From Umbelopsis isabellina (lineage: Eukaryota > Mucoromycota > Umbelopsidomycetes > Umbelopsidales > Umbelopsidaceae), in the NCBI GenBank assembly GCA_016758905.1, contig JAEPQZ010000002.1, positions 1,240,001 to 1,304,000 of the forward strand: a stretch of 64,000 nucleotides of DNA. The letters run 5' to 3'. The notes below the pieces were generated by a model, which had not been told where the DNA came from, searched no databases, and saw only the letters and a list, made by a program, of their open reading frames with translations. Of this stretch, positions 44,301 to 59,300 are shown in pieces. Every line of letters begins with the position of its first letter. Positions within the stretch are counted from its first letter, which is position 1. A program made the translations under genes and the position numbers.

Positions 44301-47300
44301 TGCAGCGAATGCAACTTCGGAGCTAAGACCAAGTGGGGACATCGATCTGGCAAAGACCATTGACATTGCAGACTACATTAAAAGTAAAAAGGTTTCTCCC
44401 AAGGATGCTGCCAAGGCATTGAGACGGCGGCTGACCCATACAAACCCTAACGTCGTTCTCTTGGCACTTCACGTATGCTTGGCAGTTGCTTTGCGATGTT
44501 CATCGGAGCTCAAAACTAATCTAAGGGTCCACTTTTCTAGTTATGCGAGTTTTGCGTGCAAAACGCTGGAAAGCCATTTGTAAACGAAGTCGCCACAATT
44601 GATTTTATCAATGTTATCAAGAATATATCTAACGACAAAGTATGTGTAGTTTCGGTCCACTCTACGCTAGAGGAAAAAGTCAAGCTAATATTTGAGCTAG
44701 GCCAGCGATAACGCAACTCGAGCTAAAGCGAAGGAATTGATACAAGTTTGGGGATTAGCAGCGAGAAATGATGCCAAGTTGTCGAACTTTACAGATACAT
44801 ATCAAGAAATGAAATCGTCTGGTACGTTGGCCTTTCATAAAAGTGTTGGCAAGTACATGTACATATGCTAACTTAGTCGTGCTATACAGGTGTGGAATTT
44901 GCGGCAGAGCCTCAGAACCTTAACGCTCTATATTTTGAAAGTGTCGGGGTAAGCTAACTTACTTGTGAGTTGACGCTTTCTGCTAGGTTGATTCTCAAAT
45001 TTGCTCACAGGCGCCGGAGTGGACAGAATCCTCGGTTTGCGAACGGTGTCGAACGCCTTTCTCATTGACAAATAGAAAGGTATGATAGTCATGCATTATA
45101 TCATACATGTTTTCCAGTTGATTCACTCAATTTCTTTATTTCTACAGCACCACTGCAGACGATGCGGTGGCACATTTTGCCAATTATGCTCTAGTAAAAG
45201 GATACGTTTACCTCAGTTGGGGATCAACGAGCCTGTGCGAATATGTGATAGCTGCTATACTGAAGTCAAATTGAAAAGGTCGTCCAAGGATACTCCAAAA
45301 GCAAATAATTCAAGCAATCAACATACACCAACCGATAGCGGCGCGGAAGAGTTGGATGAAGATCTGAAGAGAGCTCTGCAGCTCTCTATGGAAGAGTCCA
45401 ATCAATTATTGACTGCCCGAGCGGCTGAGAAGACGGACGCCGAAGAAATGCAACAGAGAAGTCCGGGCTTGGACAGGATACCCCGTTCTCAAGATAGCGC
45501 TGATACTAATGATCATCAAGATATTCTGGAACAAGTTGAGCAACTATGTCGCGTCATGAACAGTAATTTAGATGCTGGCGTTCACGAGCCTGAAACGCCA
45601 CAGTTTCGGTATGACCTTGACCAAATGCAAAGGTGTCTTGCTGAGAGGCTTCAGTACGCTAGCAATAAGCAACGTAAGTGCCGAATGCACAATTAAATGT
45701 CAAAGGTAAACTGCAATCTTAGGAGAATAGTGCTAATTGCAATCTTTTTGCAATGCAGAATCAGCCATGGTACTGCATGATCGTATTCAATGGGCTTTGC
45801 AGACTTATGATCATTTGCTAGAAAGTCGCATACACTCTCTACACAGCAACGGCCATTCCGCGGAGCTCTATAACCCTACCAACCCTCAACGATCAATAGA
45901 CGACGAATTGTTTGCAAATGCCACGGCTCCAGACTTTTCGATGGCGGACCAAGCCATAATTGAGGACGAAGCTCGTGTCAGCAATGACCAGAATCATATG
46001 CAATACAATGCTCCACCAGTTGTACAACATCAATATTCTGGTCCCTATGTTACACAGAGTAATGTGAACGCGCCGGTACCTACTAAATCGCAAGACATGC
46101 CTTTAATAGACCTCAGCGATTGATGTAGCAAATATGTATTTCTTAATATTTTTTATTGTACATACACCGAAATTTCATCTACCTATTAAGTTAGACATTT
46201 AAAGCAAAGTCGTCAAATATAGTTAGTTTGCACGAGTTCAGCTGCTACGGTGGTATTGGTCCAACGTCCTTTTGAACGGATCTTCGTGTTGCTGATAATT
46301 ATATTGTTGGCCCATTGGTTGTTGGTAACTCATGTGTTGAGGAGGAGGAGGCGGGCTGCCGAAGAAATCGTCCTCATCCCAGCCATAGTCCTTTCTTCTT
46401 CGGCTGAACTTGCGCCAGACAAAGCCAATGGCAGCAATAGCCAGTACACCACCCACTGTACAAACCACGATAATGATAATTTTGGTGGTATTGGGAGACA
46501 GGGAGCCACCAGAGTTCTGAGGCTGCGCTGTTTGCGATGGCGTTGCAGATGAGTACACATATGATATGGATGTTGATGGCGCAATGGATGAGGTTGTTAT
46601 CAAAGAAGATGAAGTTGTAACTACAGACGTAGACGATATAATAGTCGACGTCGGTGGTATAGAGCTAGACGAAGGTACCGAACTAGTGAGAGACAAGCTG
46701 GCGGTCGGAAAAGAGGAAGACGTTCCCGTCAAAGTGACAATAGGAGTGAAACTGGAAAATGAACTGCTGGTAGTGCTGAAGATTGGAGGTACGGACGTTC
46801 CGACTAGAGTGGAGCTGCTTGAGCCTGCAGGCGGAAACTGTCTTTCTACCAAAGGCATATTGTAGTCCGCACTTGCAATGGCGCCAACGGCCGACAGCAA
46901 AATCACAGCCATCAACCGCTCAGTAAGAAGTCGTGGATGCATCGACAGAAATCAAGTCCTATGATTGTTGGCGGTGTTTAATAGAAACAACGTTTTTGTG
47001 TAGTGTCAAAGTAATTTGATAGAGTAAACAGCTTTTCCGGCAAAATGGGCAATTGAAGTGAAAAAGACGTGGAAATTGAAGAAAGACAAGTTTGAGAAAA
47101 AAAAGTTTTTATAACAAATTGGGTGGCAAACTAAGCTTGCAAAGGTGTTACAAGAGTCTACTTACTTTCATGACTTGTTACATTTATGGATGCGGGAAGC
47201 AATATTCTCAGCAATCACATAGGCAACCTTCGATTTTTCCTGGTTTTAGTTAATGGTGCTCAATTGCCTATCTCACTAACGATTTTCAATATGAAAGGAG

Positions 47301-50300
47301 GTCCCTGGCTGCCTCTCTATTTACAACTAATACATAACTTTGGGTTGTGGCAGTTTACCCAGGAACATGCAGCGACTACCTGAAGCGTCATTTGTGTGCT
47401 TATCTGCAAATGGAGTTTATTTAGGGCACGCCGGTTAAAACATTGGTTTCTCGTCCATTTTTGCGTTGTTACACCAATACCACACATATAATATTTGGCG
47501 GTAATCGACGTCATAACAAAGGGGCGAAAGTGTACTCCGTGGATCAGAAGATGCGACTATCGGCAGCGAACGAATCAAACAACAGAGCTAATTGCGTATC
47601 TCAAGCATGAACAATGCATTCGTACTATATTCAGTAACATTTGCAAATATTAGATTTCCTCAATGACCAAAATTGCCAAGTGCAACATCTACAGGGGCTG
47701 CTAAACATACATGGTAACTCTGCCAAGTGCCAGGAATAGAACAATAGGTACAGACAGGCAGGTGTAAATACATTTAATGATTTATTCAATTTTCGGTCGG
47801 GTTTGGCAAATGGCTGAATTGATAACATGTACCAGTTTTAACTTCGACGGAAAGTTCTGCCACTGTAAAAATGAAAGAGCGTTTAGAGAATAGGTCATCT
47901 TAAGTTTAAACTACACATATACTCACGTCGCCGTCTTCTTCTCCACATTAGCATTCTCTGGTTTGGCACGGTTCAAAACCTTGAGGAAATCGCGGACACG
48001 AGCTCTCATGCGGGTATGCATATATGCCTTTGCGCATTTAATATGATAATGGAGGTAATCGCGGAAAATTTGGATGCGGGAAATAGTCTCTTCACGAACA
48101 TCGAGTGAAGCAAAGTGTCGTGGAAACAAAACTAGAAGGAATATTGCTGTGTCAATAGATTGGAGCAACCGTAAAAGCTAAAGAGAAACATGCCCGTACC
48201 AAAAGTGATATAGCTCATCTCTTCACTATCCTTCAAATCGAGATGTCGAAGTTCCAGAGGTGGCTCACGAGTGCTAAAGTGCACAGGTGGAGCATTTTGC
48301 AAGTCTTGACGCTTACGGGCATCCACAAATTCCTATTTCACTTTGGTATCAGTAACTATGTCAAGCTTTAAATTGCTTTATAATCTACCAACCTGCAAAA
48401 ACACTTTGCCGAACACTCTGTCTGTCTCATCCTTGAATCTGGTACTGAAAATGACGGTGACTCGGTCCTGGCTAGCCTTGACGTAGATTGCTTCATCTTC
48501 GCGGTAGTGCACGGCCATCAACTCTGGGGTAGGATTTGCTTGCTTCTCGTCTTCGAGTTGCTCCTGTTCTTTGAATGCGCGTTCGAATGGTGCAGCCAAG
48601 ATGTTTCGCTTGATCAACGATATTTTTCGAATAATTGCGTCTCGAGCATCTACAAATCATGCTGGTTAGCTACGCTATATTAGAACAGCCGTTTACCCAA
48701 CCTCAGTCTATAATACCTTTATCTTGAGGAAGACTTTCAAGATCGAGAGCCAAGGTTGCATCAAAACCATCCTGAGGAGGAGAAACGAGCATATCGCTGT
48801 ACTCGCGCTGCAGAATGTCGTTGGCGCCATAGTTGATGAGCTCGGAGAAACAACCCCATTTGAAGGACACTTGAATTTTGGTCTTGGATTCAGGTGTAGA
48901 CAAGTGATACAAAACTCCATCAAAGTCGACAATAGTCATGTCTAGAGACTCTGGCTTCTCGCTGTAATGCAAGATGTCGCGATTAAAACTCGTTTACGGG
49001 GTGCAATTGAAATGTGCGGAAGCAGGAGCCTGCTGCAGGTCTTGCAAGACACATGCCGCAATCTAGTATGCCATACCTCTCAAAGCGTGCTGATAGGGTA
49101 TCTTGCAAGATAACATTGTGATAGTCTAGCAAAATCATGGTTGAGGAGTATCAATGGATAGAACAGTGCCAAGTAGGTGCAATGTCGTCAGTCCAACCGG
49201 GGTTCCAAATACATCGACAATCCTCGCACCAAGTCATCGTCGAATATGATTGGCTGCCTTGGTCAGTACCTACGAGGCTGGTTGTCAGGAACTACCAAGA
49301 TAGCTGATAGACCACTGGAAAAGAGCAAAAATCGCTGTTGATTCCTGAAATCATTTATATTTCAATAAATGGGACGTATCAATTACAGTTGATGTATAAG
49401 CACCGGGCGGACAGCTGTTTGGATTTTGCAATCATTCATGTTTATACCTGGTACATAGATCAATATCAGCATTGAGCAATAAGTGACAAATACTGAATTG
49501 TCCATGTCTATACTGATAAATGTTTGTGTATCTGCTGAATTTGACAGTTGGCCACACATGCGCCCGCTTATCACTCTATTCATTTCCAGTACATGCTTCG
49601 ACCAGCACGATTGATCAGTAGTTGAATAACACAAAGCTATTAGCACTGCTTATAGCATATGATATCGTTAACAATAATCTGGTCATGTATGACTGATGAT
49701 ACCTCTTGTATCGTATGATCAACAAATTGCAACTCCACTATTGACAGCGGCCCGCTCAAGACAAAAGTGAGTGGAATGCTTCGTCTAGGCAACCTTTACA
49801 ATGACTAGATATTCGCAATATTGAACCGTTTTTCATAACCGTCAAAGAGCAAGGTTAGCCATCACTATTGGCAAATCAAACCAATTCATGGACATGGGAC
49901 CCCAGAAGCTGGGCAGTGATTTGAACATTTCACATGTTCATTTTTTAGCGGGAGTACAAAAATTTGACTGTTGCTACCGGATGCCAATATTTTTGTTGGT
50001 TGCTTTACTGCTATGTCTGATTCAAAACAACGTAGGTGGCAAATCGCTTAAATCTGCTCAGTACGTCAGGTCACTAAACACATTCTCACCATCAAAAGTT
50101 GCTTCCAGGGCCTCACTGGCATACCTACCTTGGTCTGTTCAATTACTGTTGATTACAGCTGCAGCAGCATTGTATAGGAAAAGGGGCGGCTTCCTATATC
50201 GCTCGGTTGCCGCTGTGATATGGCTACTTATCATCGCAGCATATGGCATGTTTGCTTCTTTGATTTTACCCATCTTTGGTCAACGGAAATTGATCAACTG

Positions 50301-53300
50301 GACAGTTGCGAGGCTTTACTACTACTGTGCCGGTTACTTTACGGCCATATCGGCAACGGTGGAGAATGAGAAATACTTGAGTGCCGACAGTCCAGCCGTT
50401 TACATTTGCAACCACCAATCAAGTCTCGATGTTATGCTCATGGCTAGAGTGTTCCCCAAAGCAACTTCTGTCGTGGCCAAAAAGTCAATCAAATATTATC
50501 CAATTCTCGGTTGGTACAGTAAGTAAAGTTTGGGGTTTGCTGTGCTGTCACGTTGATCAGGATACTCATGTGCTCTTTTAGTGAGCCTTAGCCAAGCTAT
50601 CTTCTTAGATAGATCCAACCGAAATAGCGCTGTTGCTTCGGCCAAGAAGGCTGCTGAGGATATTCACAGAAAACAAACCAGCGTGTGGATCTTCCCTGAA
50701 GGCACTCGCGGCCATCCTCGGGAGATCAATATGTTGCCTTTTAAGAAGGGTGCGTTTCACATGGCTGTTCAGGCAGGCGTCCCCATTGTGCCTATTGTGA
50801 TAGCCAACTACAATGACCTGTACGACTCCAAGTCCAAGCGATTCGAGTCTGGCGTCATCCCCATCAAAGGTAATTTTTGATCCGGCTTGTTCATTCATGT
50901 CATTAAGTATGATACTAACACATGTATTGCAGTTTTGGCTCCAATCCCTACCACTGGAATGAAAGAGTCGAGCGATGCTGTTGACAAGCTAGCCACCGAA
51001 ACCCGTGAGCTTATGCTTACTGCTCTTAGAGAGATTTCTACTACCACACCCTCCAAAAAATCTGATTAATGGCTTATTCACTATATGACTTTTGTGTATT
51101 AGAAAGTAGATTTCCTTTTTCCATATATATAGCAACATTATTCCTCCAATCATACATAATATGAACCCGCTTTCATTTACCAGTTGCATTTGAACGCTTC
51201 CATTGGATCGCTGCTATGTAGCAGATTCGATTTGACCCTTTCGAGAAAACATTAATATTATGTTAATTCAAGCATCCGCTAGTAGTGATCCATGGCAGCG
51301 ATAATGTTCTTCAATAAGAGTGATTTCGGTAAGTAAAATCAATGAAGTGATAATACCTTCTGCCTCAGCTTCCTATGCAAAGTTAGACTCTGGCTAAATG
51401 GATCAAAAGGGTCAGCAAATCATCAGTGCAGCCCGTCGTAACCACATAGCACCTATGATTGTCTCATGGTAACGACACAACAATATGTTGGGATGGATGA
51501 ATTGCGCAACAATCTTTAACACAACATAAACCTCGACATATTGAACCACGCGATATGTATTTGGAGTTGTTGCAAAAGGTCTGATTTAATGAATTTTGTA
51601 GAAAGAGAAAGGTATTGTGTACTGGACACCGTAGTCACTGTAAAATGTCTATGCGGGTGGGGATGTCTCGAACATGGAAGAAACGATCAAAGCTGGATTT
51701 GGTTGCGTGAATTATACTTGTGTACAAGAGACTGTGCGCAAAGCGTTAAAAGATATGGCAATTAGTAGTAAACTATTACTTCATGTCGTCCTTACCTGGC
51801 ACCCACAGAACGCCAAAAAACATCCATATACAATGGCAGCGGTGAAGCAGGCTTGAGCAACCGCATGAGGATCGTCCGGATCATTTACTGATTCAGTTAG
51901 TGCTTCAACTTCTTTATCGAAAAGTACACCCAATATAGTCTGCAATACAAAAATGTGAAAGCAGCCAATTATTAGCATAGGAACGTTGGGTAGTATGTCA
52001 ACCGTAAAAGTGGAACATTTCGAGAGTAACGTAGTAACGTTCTAATTGGAGTGATGCCGTGTTTACAAAACCTCTCGCAATTAACCAAGTATAGCTCCAT
52101 GCATGATACCTACTAAGAAAATGATGCCAGCAACAGAGATGACTGAGCAGCAAATGGCATTGCCTGGGCTCACAAACGTTTTCATCCTTGTTAGCTACAA
52201 CGAGTTATAGCCAAGTGCTTGTCCTTTCTGCTAAGTGACTGAAAGGCGGAGTTTTTGCTCAACGGCGTGATCGTGCACGTGACTATTTTATGGGGGTTAG
52301 CTGGTGGATCCTCCCGGGCGAGGGAGAACTTAGAAGCCGTCAGGGTTTTTTGTTCTAATAGCCGAATCTCACAGGTCTTTGCCGTCTCTTGCTGTGTCAT
52401 ATTTGATTTATAGAAGAGAAAGTACGGATCTTCAATGAGCACAGCCAATCGCAATGCAAGGCGAGAAACAGCACGACAAGCAGCATTTTCCTTCTTATCC
52501 AACATAGCATTAGGCAGTGAAGTTGACAACTCAAATGCACAAAATGGAGATAACGATTATAGTGACAACTTTGGGGACTCAAATTTCAAATCAGCCTTAC
52601 CGTCACAAGCGTCAGATCACGGCTCACCCGTAGTCGCCGATTATCCCGGCAATGCTGGCAGATCAGGCAGTGCCGGAACTACTACTTTGCCGAGGACTCG
52701 TTCTTGGAGCAGAACGTCTGATATGAAGATTGATACTACGAAACAAGGCGAAACGTTTCCAAACGCAAAAGCAGATCATCAATCCCCTAGAAACAGGGAC
52801 GACTTGTCAGAATCTCCATCCGAATTTCGTTCAAAGGAGCCTACTTCAGCAACTGTGTCAGGAAAGTATCACTCAACAATTCAGACCGTTAACCTCTGCT
52901 TCGTAATTGTTCCTAATACAAACTATTATCAGGCAATAAATCATTACACTCTGTTGACAGCTCGTTATCTGATGGCGATTTGGATGACAACTCTATGTCA
53001 CGGAGTGGCCAACTTTCGGGGTCTGCTATCCTATCTGGAGGCGACTCCACTGCGACTAGCCTGCTGAGCAAGCAACTCGAACAACGACCAGATGTAGCAT
53101 CAAGTCGGCGGAATAAAAGCGACTACTTCGAATATGAAGATCATCATCATCACAAATTGACCAGAGAAGATAACTCAAAACCAATTGCGTCAGAAAAGAT
53201 CAAAAAGAAACATGTAGAGAAAGAAGTGAGCCTTTATTTGATTATAAACCAAAGCCATAGAACTGTTCATTTTAACTCGCCAAAATCACAGCATACTGGG

Positions 53301-56300
53301 TTAGGCATTCTTTCGGCCTTTAGATATTACAGTGATAAAATTCGACAGTCGGCTATAAAACGAAGAGGAGAAAACGCTCCAAATAAGGGCTATGTGTAAG
53401 TCAATTCGTTTCACACTTTCGTGAATAATTATGAATCTTAACATGACCTAATTGGTCTTCATTTACAATGAAAGTAGTCAACAACAAATTGCGAACCATG
53501 ATAGTCAGCGGCGGAGACCTGCACAGTCATTCGCACATTTCCTTGACCCTTGTGGTTCTTTACAGTTAGTATTATGTTATGTGGACTGTGTTATTTAGCA
53601 GTGTTTAATCTAATTTGACTTCCACATAGATCTGACGAGGATATAGAGAAAGAATTGACACCATCAGCATACGATCCATACTTTTTGGACAATGAAAACT
53701 TGTCAGCAGATCGCATCAAAGCTGGAGGATCATCTCATGTAAGTATACCTACTCTTCGACAATTGACTCGATTTGTGCTGACCGCTTCCATTAGGGTACC
53801 AACACTCAACCGCGACCGGCAGAGGTCAAGCGAGAACTCAATGAGCTGTTCCGATCCGCTCATCCTGAGATACCCCAAGAGATCACTTTGAGCAAAATAA
53901 GAGCAATTAAGGAACATATGCTGGAAATTGGCAAAGAATTAGATCTGGAAATTTCTAGTGTAGCCCACGCATATGTGTATTTTGAAAAGCTCATCCTTAA
54001 GGTAATTTCATCATTTTGCGGCTGGCTGTTGCTACCTGCCATGTTACTCAACCAGCTTCCCCATGAATTACTAGAACATAATTACGAAAAAGAACAGAAA
54101 GCTCATTGCTGGCTGCTGTTTGTTCTTGGCTACTAAGGTTAATGAGCCTAAGGGATCAAAACTTCAACCTTTGCTCGATGTATGTAAACACGTTATTTTT
54201 ACCTTGAAATGCATTATATCTAATTGTTATGCATAATATCTAGGCAATCGATGATGAACTTGATATTGATGCGGAAGAGATTTGGGAACACGAGTTCGCT
54301 GTGTTTGCCGACCTCGAGTTCAACCTATATGTTCCAAGGCGCGAATTTATGCCACATTTTGAGCGGATATGTAGCGATCTAGGTAAGTTCGCACAGAGGC
54401 CAAGTAGTATTTGCTTGAGATGAAATTTACTCATACTACATTATCCGTTAGAATTGAGAAGTATTGAAGCATACCTTGGTGACATGGATTTCTTCTCAGT
54501 TGATATAAAATAATGCAAAAGGCGCCAGTGCGGTTTAGCTTTTTCAAAAATTCGAACGTTTCGTTCGAAACGTTTGTTATCAATGAAAAGATGTGTAATA
54601 AATGCTAATATTTGTTAATCATAAATGAGTCGCTCACATACTTTTCTGCAACATTCGTTTGCCGCCATATTGGTGCGGATCTTAAACCCCAGAGCAAACA
54701 TACCAGAGATTTCTTATGTGTACAACTTTTATGGGATAATACTGTCGGCCACGCATGAAAATGCCTTTGGTTCAAATGATTACCGAAAGTGACATCAGAT
54801 GTTTTTGATGTTCTATTTCATAACTTTCATTGTGAAGTATGCCACTTGGTTAGATTTCACACACCACTGTATGTCCAATACATATTTTGTTGGGTAGAAC
54901 TCTCATTGCTGGTGAGCATATATGGAGAGAAGATTATGTAAAAGGTTAAGGTAACGGATCAAGGTCAATGGCACTTGAAATACTTTCTTGAGTCGAAGTT
55001 TTCAACAAATTCCACTTTAGTAGGTACGATTTGTCATTTTCCTTTTTTTATTGATTAAGCCTTAATACATATATATTTGATTAATTGTTTGTAATATCAT
55101 TAGTAACCGCCTGCCGCCAATGGCATGTATTGTGGCTAAGGTTGAGTTTCCATGAAGTAATTCCTTTGTAGCAAATCGAAATCATTCTGCGCCATTACGA
55201 TATTCAAGTTGTTCGACGCTTTCATCATCAGCACATCCGTGATATAATCGTTGCAATGAAGTTTCACTAGGGCACAGTTCCTCGATATACTCTTTAAAAC
55301 CTCCAAATATTGCACTATCGCTGTTTTTGCCTGTTATATTGCGTACTTCATCTAGTCCCATGTTTGATACTCGAGGGTCAGATAGACTTGTCCTCGTATT
55401 CAATGAGGATCGTATCACCGAGTCTCTAACCGGTCGTGGACCGCCAGGTTTTATTACTTGATATATCGGCGTTACTTGCTTCAGTTCTTCGTCAATCATA
55501 AGTGACCAATTGACAGTAAAACGGTGGCTCAAATCGCTTGCATTGTCTGTCATGCGACAAGTTGGTAGTGTCCAAAACAGATTTTCATAGTAGTGTGGCA
55601 GGGTCATCATCCTCCTAAAAATATATAGAACCACCATTATAGCTATGGTAACGACATACAATATCAGAATTGATATTTTTAAATCTGTAGCCGCTGTATA
55701 TGATCTTTTGTTGGTTGGAACGGTCAAATTGCCATTTCTACTACAGTTTAAGTGAGAAGCCACTAGATGCATATGATTGTCTGTTAGATTGGAATAATCA
55801 TAGCTCAAATGTGTAGTATACGTCGATGGACCGTCGACAACATAACTAGAATTGACCACTGACAACTGCATGATAGGCACAAGGTGCTGCCAACCAAAAG
55901 CATAATCGTCTACCAAGCTGCCGTTATAATTTGATTGTGCCGGGCTGCCTACATCCTCATCAAGTTGCATCAGGAAATATCTGGCTTTGCGAACAGCATA
56001 TGTAGCCGATATTGTATCGTTTTGCCTGCCCATTAATATCATCTTAACATAATCTCCTTGACTCGTGCTCGAGAGACGTAATACTCTACACATTTGAGCA
56101 GTAAAGCAGTCAGTCAAGTTTCGACTAGCCATACTACTATCGTTTACATGGGCCGTTAGCATAGTGTAGGCTTGCTCCATGCTTAGGCCTCGCAGAGACA
56201 TAGTATCTACAGATCTTGTTTCAAAAACCCCTAGCGCATTTGTGCCATTAAGAACCGAAAACAAATTTGTGTATCTCGCTGCGTAAGCGCTGCCTTGTGT

Positions 56301-59300
56301 CAGGAGCCCCAGAGTTGGATCTTGGTTTGAAGCACTCAGTCTAACGATTGGCCCATTTTTTATTAGCAATTTATAGCTTGACATCAGATTCCTCATGCTT
56401 TCCAACATCAAACCGGTGGTGTAATTGTTTTTCGTTGCTATGTGATATGATAGCGTCTCATTAGGGAGGTAAGTCGCATATGAAGATGCCAGATTAGATG
56501 CCGATTTCGTTAGCATGATGTTGCGAGAATACTGGTGATCGTTACTAATATTGGTCGCTGCGGGAGGCATTACGATCAATCTGCCCGGTTCTTGCTCTCC
56601 AATGTTACAAAAATCAAAGTGTGTACACACGTATTGCATATAATTGGTCAAGTTGAGGTCTGAGATTCTAGTTATTGGCACATCCAATAGCGGGATATGT
56701 GGATTTGCATCCGGTCTGGTCATGTATTCATTGATGGTGACGTTCGTTGCAAGGGTTGCTTTATCACTCATATATGTCAGTAACGTGACAACAAAGCTGT
56801 TTGAAATTGTTTGTACAGTAATTAAAAAACATATAGTCTTGTCATTACTCCACGGCTGATCCTGCTTAGTCCTTTGATCTTGTCAAAGATAGTCATTGAA
56901 TACCATACCGACAAATCAAATGATTTAGTCGTTGCGAATAAGATGGTATATATCAACGATGCCAGTGCAAGAGTCAATATTTCGTAACATGTGTAGATGA
57001 TAATAGTTAACGTGTTTGAGACCAGCATGCTGCATGTGGTGCCAAAAGATTACGGAAATGACAAACGTTTGTTGTACCAGACAGGGCAAGCTTGCTTTTA
57101 TAGTCTTTCTTTGCTCTACTGAAAGCTTACGCCAGTGTAACAACTTAATAATAGGTTTTACCGACCAACTTTTTCTACTAGAATAGGAGCGAGCTGTATT
57201 TCATCAGCTGATGATCATGTTTGAATCCATTGGCCGGGCATATAGCACCAGTATCAAACATCAGCCTAACAACTATAATAAATAATTCGGGATTTCTTGA
57301 AACATTCCATTACGCTCAAAGTTCGCTCGTTGTCGCAAATCTGTGTTGAACATTCATCTTGTATTTTAGATTTTTGCGCAAACTCGTCCCAACCGCCACT
57401 AGCATCACCATTTCTTGCTCCCCGGCCTGTGCGACCTTAGCATGCACAGCCGATGGGCTCGTCTTTTTTGGTTATTGTGCGCATAAACAGCGCCACTACG
57501 ACATAGCTGTGCAAAGTTTTCTGCGCTGTACGCTTTTTACTCTTTTTCTTGTCTCGCAGTGGTCGTACCATATCCACGTTCTTGGTCAAACAATTTTGTC
57601 TCTGACTTCTCAGATTACAAGACGTTTGCCTGTGTTACGCTGAACCAGAGCACATCATCTCCACCATGTATATTTGGAATTCTTCATAACTTTACCTCCT
57701 AAGTTGCCTTTTTAGATACGCTCCAGACCGAGCCGTGCTTTGTGGCAGTGCAGGGGTGAGCATACTTATACATCAAGATATGGTTCTTTCTACATGAGTA
57801 GATAGTCGTCAAATTGTTGCCTTTTCTGACAGCACTTCATTTCCCATGTAATATAGATGAACTCCATCTATCGCGCTCTAGAAATACACAGATAAAGGGA
57901 GGATATGAGCGAAACAATGCCGGAACCACTTGACCAATTACAGCGGTTAGTCAACGACATTACCAATAACAAAATCTGCGTATCAAGAGCCGCAGAGCTG
58001 TCCACATCGTTAAACTGACAAGATGCTGTGCTTTAATCACTTTTTAAGATTGAAAGCGGAAAAGGATGCGAAGTGGAAAGCGCTATTTGAGAATATATGG
58101 TTCATGTGCGACGCCGAGGAGAGAGACTACCGGGCGTCGGCTCGCCGAGAGAGAGTCAGTATTGGCGGATAAAATACCAATACAGCGTCAGTGCCGTCTA
58201 TCCCAAACCAATATATCTTTGTATCACCCTCAGCCTCATAGTTAAGACGACATCACACTCCAATATGAAAAAGCACCTTGTCTCGCTCCTCCAAAACTTG
58301 ATATATGCATTATATACATCGAACAATTGAATACTATGTTTTGTAATTTGCTACCAAGTGAACAATATAGGATATTGGTATCTAACCTTCTCGCTAATCC
58401 ATTGTCGCATGGGATATCTAATGTTTCTCCATTGACGGTATTTGCCCTGACGCTACCCTGAATAGCCACGATTCAACATTGCATTTTTTGACCGCCATTG
58501 TAAAATATACATGTTCGACCAGACCTATCACACTGTAGTGTTCGATAGCATGTGACACATTATCCAAGCTACTCAAAGAATTCCAATCGATGTGATATTC
58601 CTAGATCTGCTCAATGCGACACCCTTTGATAATAGATTGAATCAAACAAGTAAAGTCCATCTTTCAGGCATAGCGCCATGTTGTATCTGTTCCAGTTACA
58701 GCAATATCGTCCGCAAATGGAATGCATGTACTCTATGGGACCAAATTCAGGTACCCAATGCTGGAACAAGTCCAAGGCTAGAAAGCCTTTTTGACATATT
58801 TCGGATTCGGCTGACTATCGAATTCGCCAAAATAGCGTATCTGATAATAATGCTTTGGCTGACCGAAAGTAATATACATTTCAGAAAATAATTGTATTAA
58901 ATGTCTCGAAGAATCTCTTACCCGGATTTCCGCACCTGTACTATTGCAAAGTATTATAACAACAATAATAGGAGAAAGCCATATGACTATGTTAACTTTG
59001 CCGTAGTTTAACACGAACCAAAATAAGTAATCCGTCATTCCGTCTCGTTTAACTTTGCCGTAGTTGAATGGGTTTAGAATGATAAAACAGCAGCTGGGCT
59101 TTGTTAAAGCTGACCTGGTCTATAAATTAAGGAATTCGAAATGTAGTAATCTCATTCTATCAAGCCAGCATCAACATGTCCATAAGTTTCGATAGTATAG
59201 ATCCAGCAGCACTTTCATTTGCTATCATCACATTCCTTATAGCTGATGAGGGCCTTTCCAGATCGCTTATCAGAAGCCATAAAAAGGTTTATATCAACTG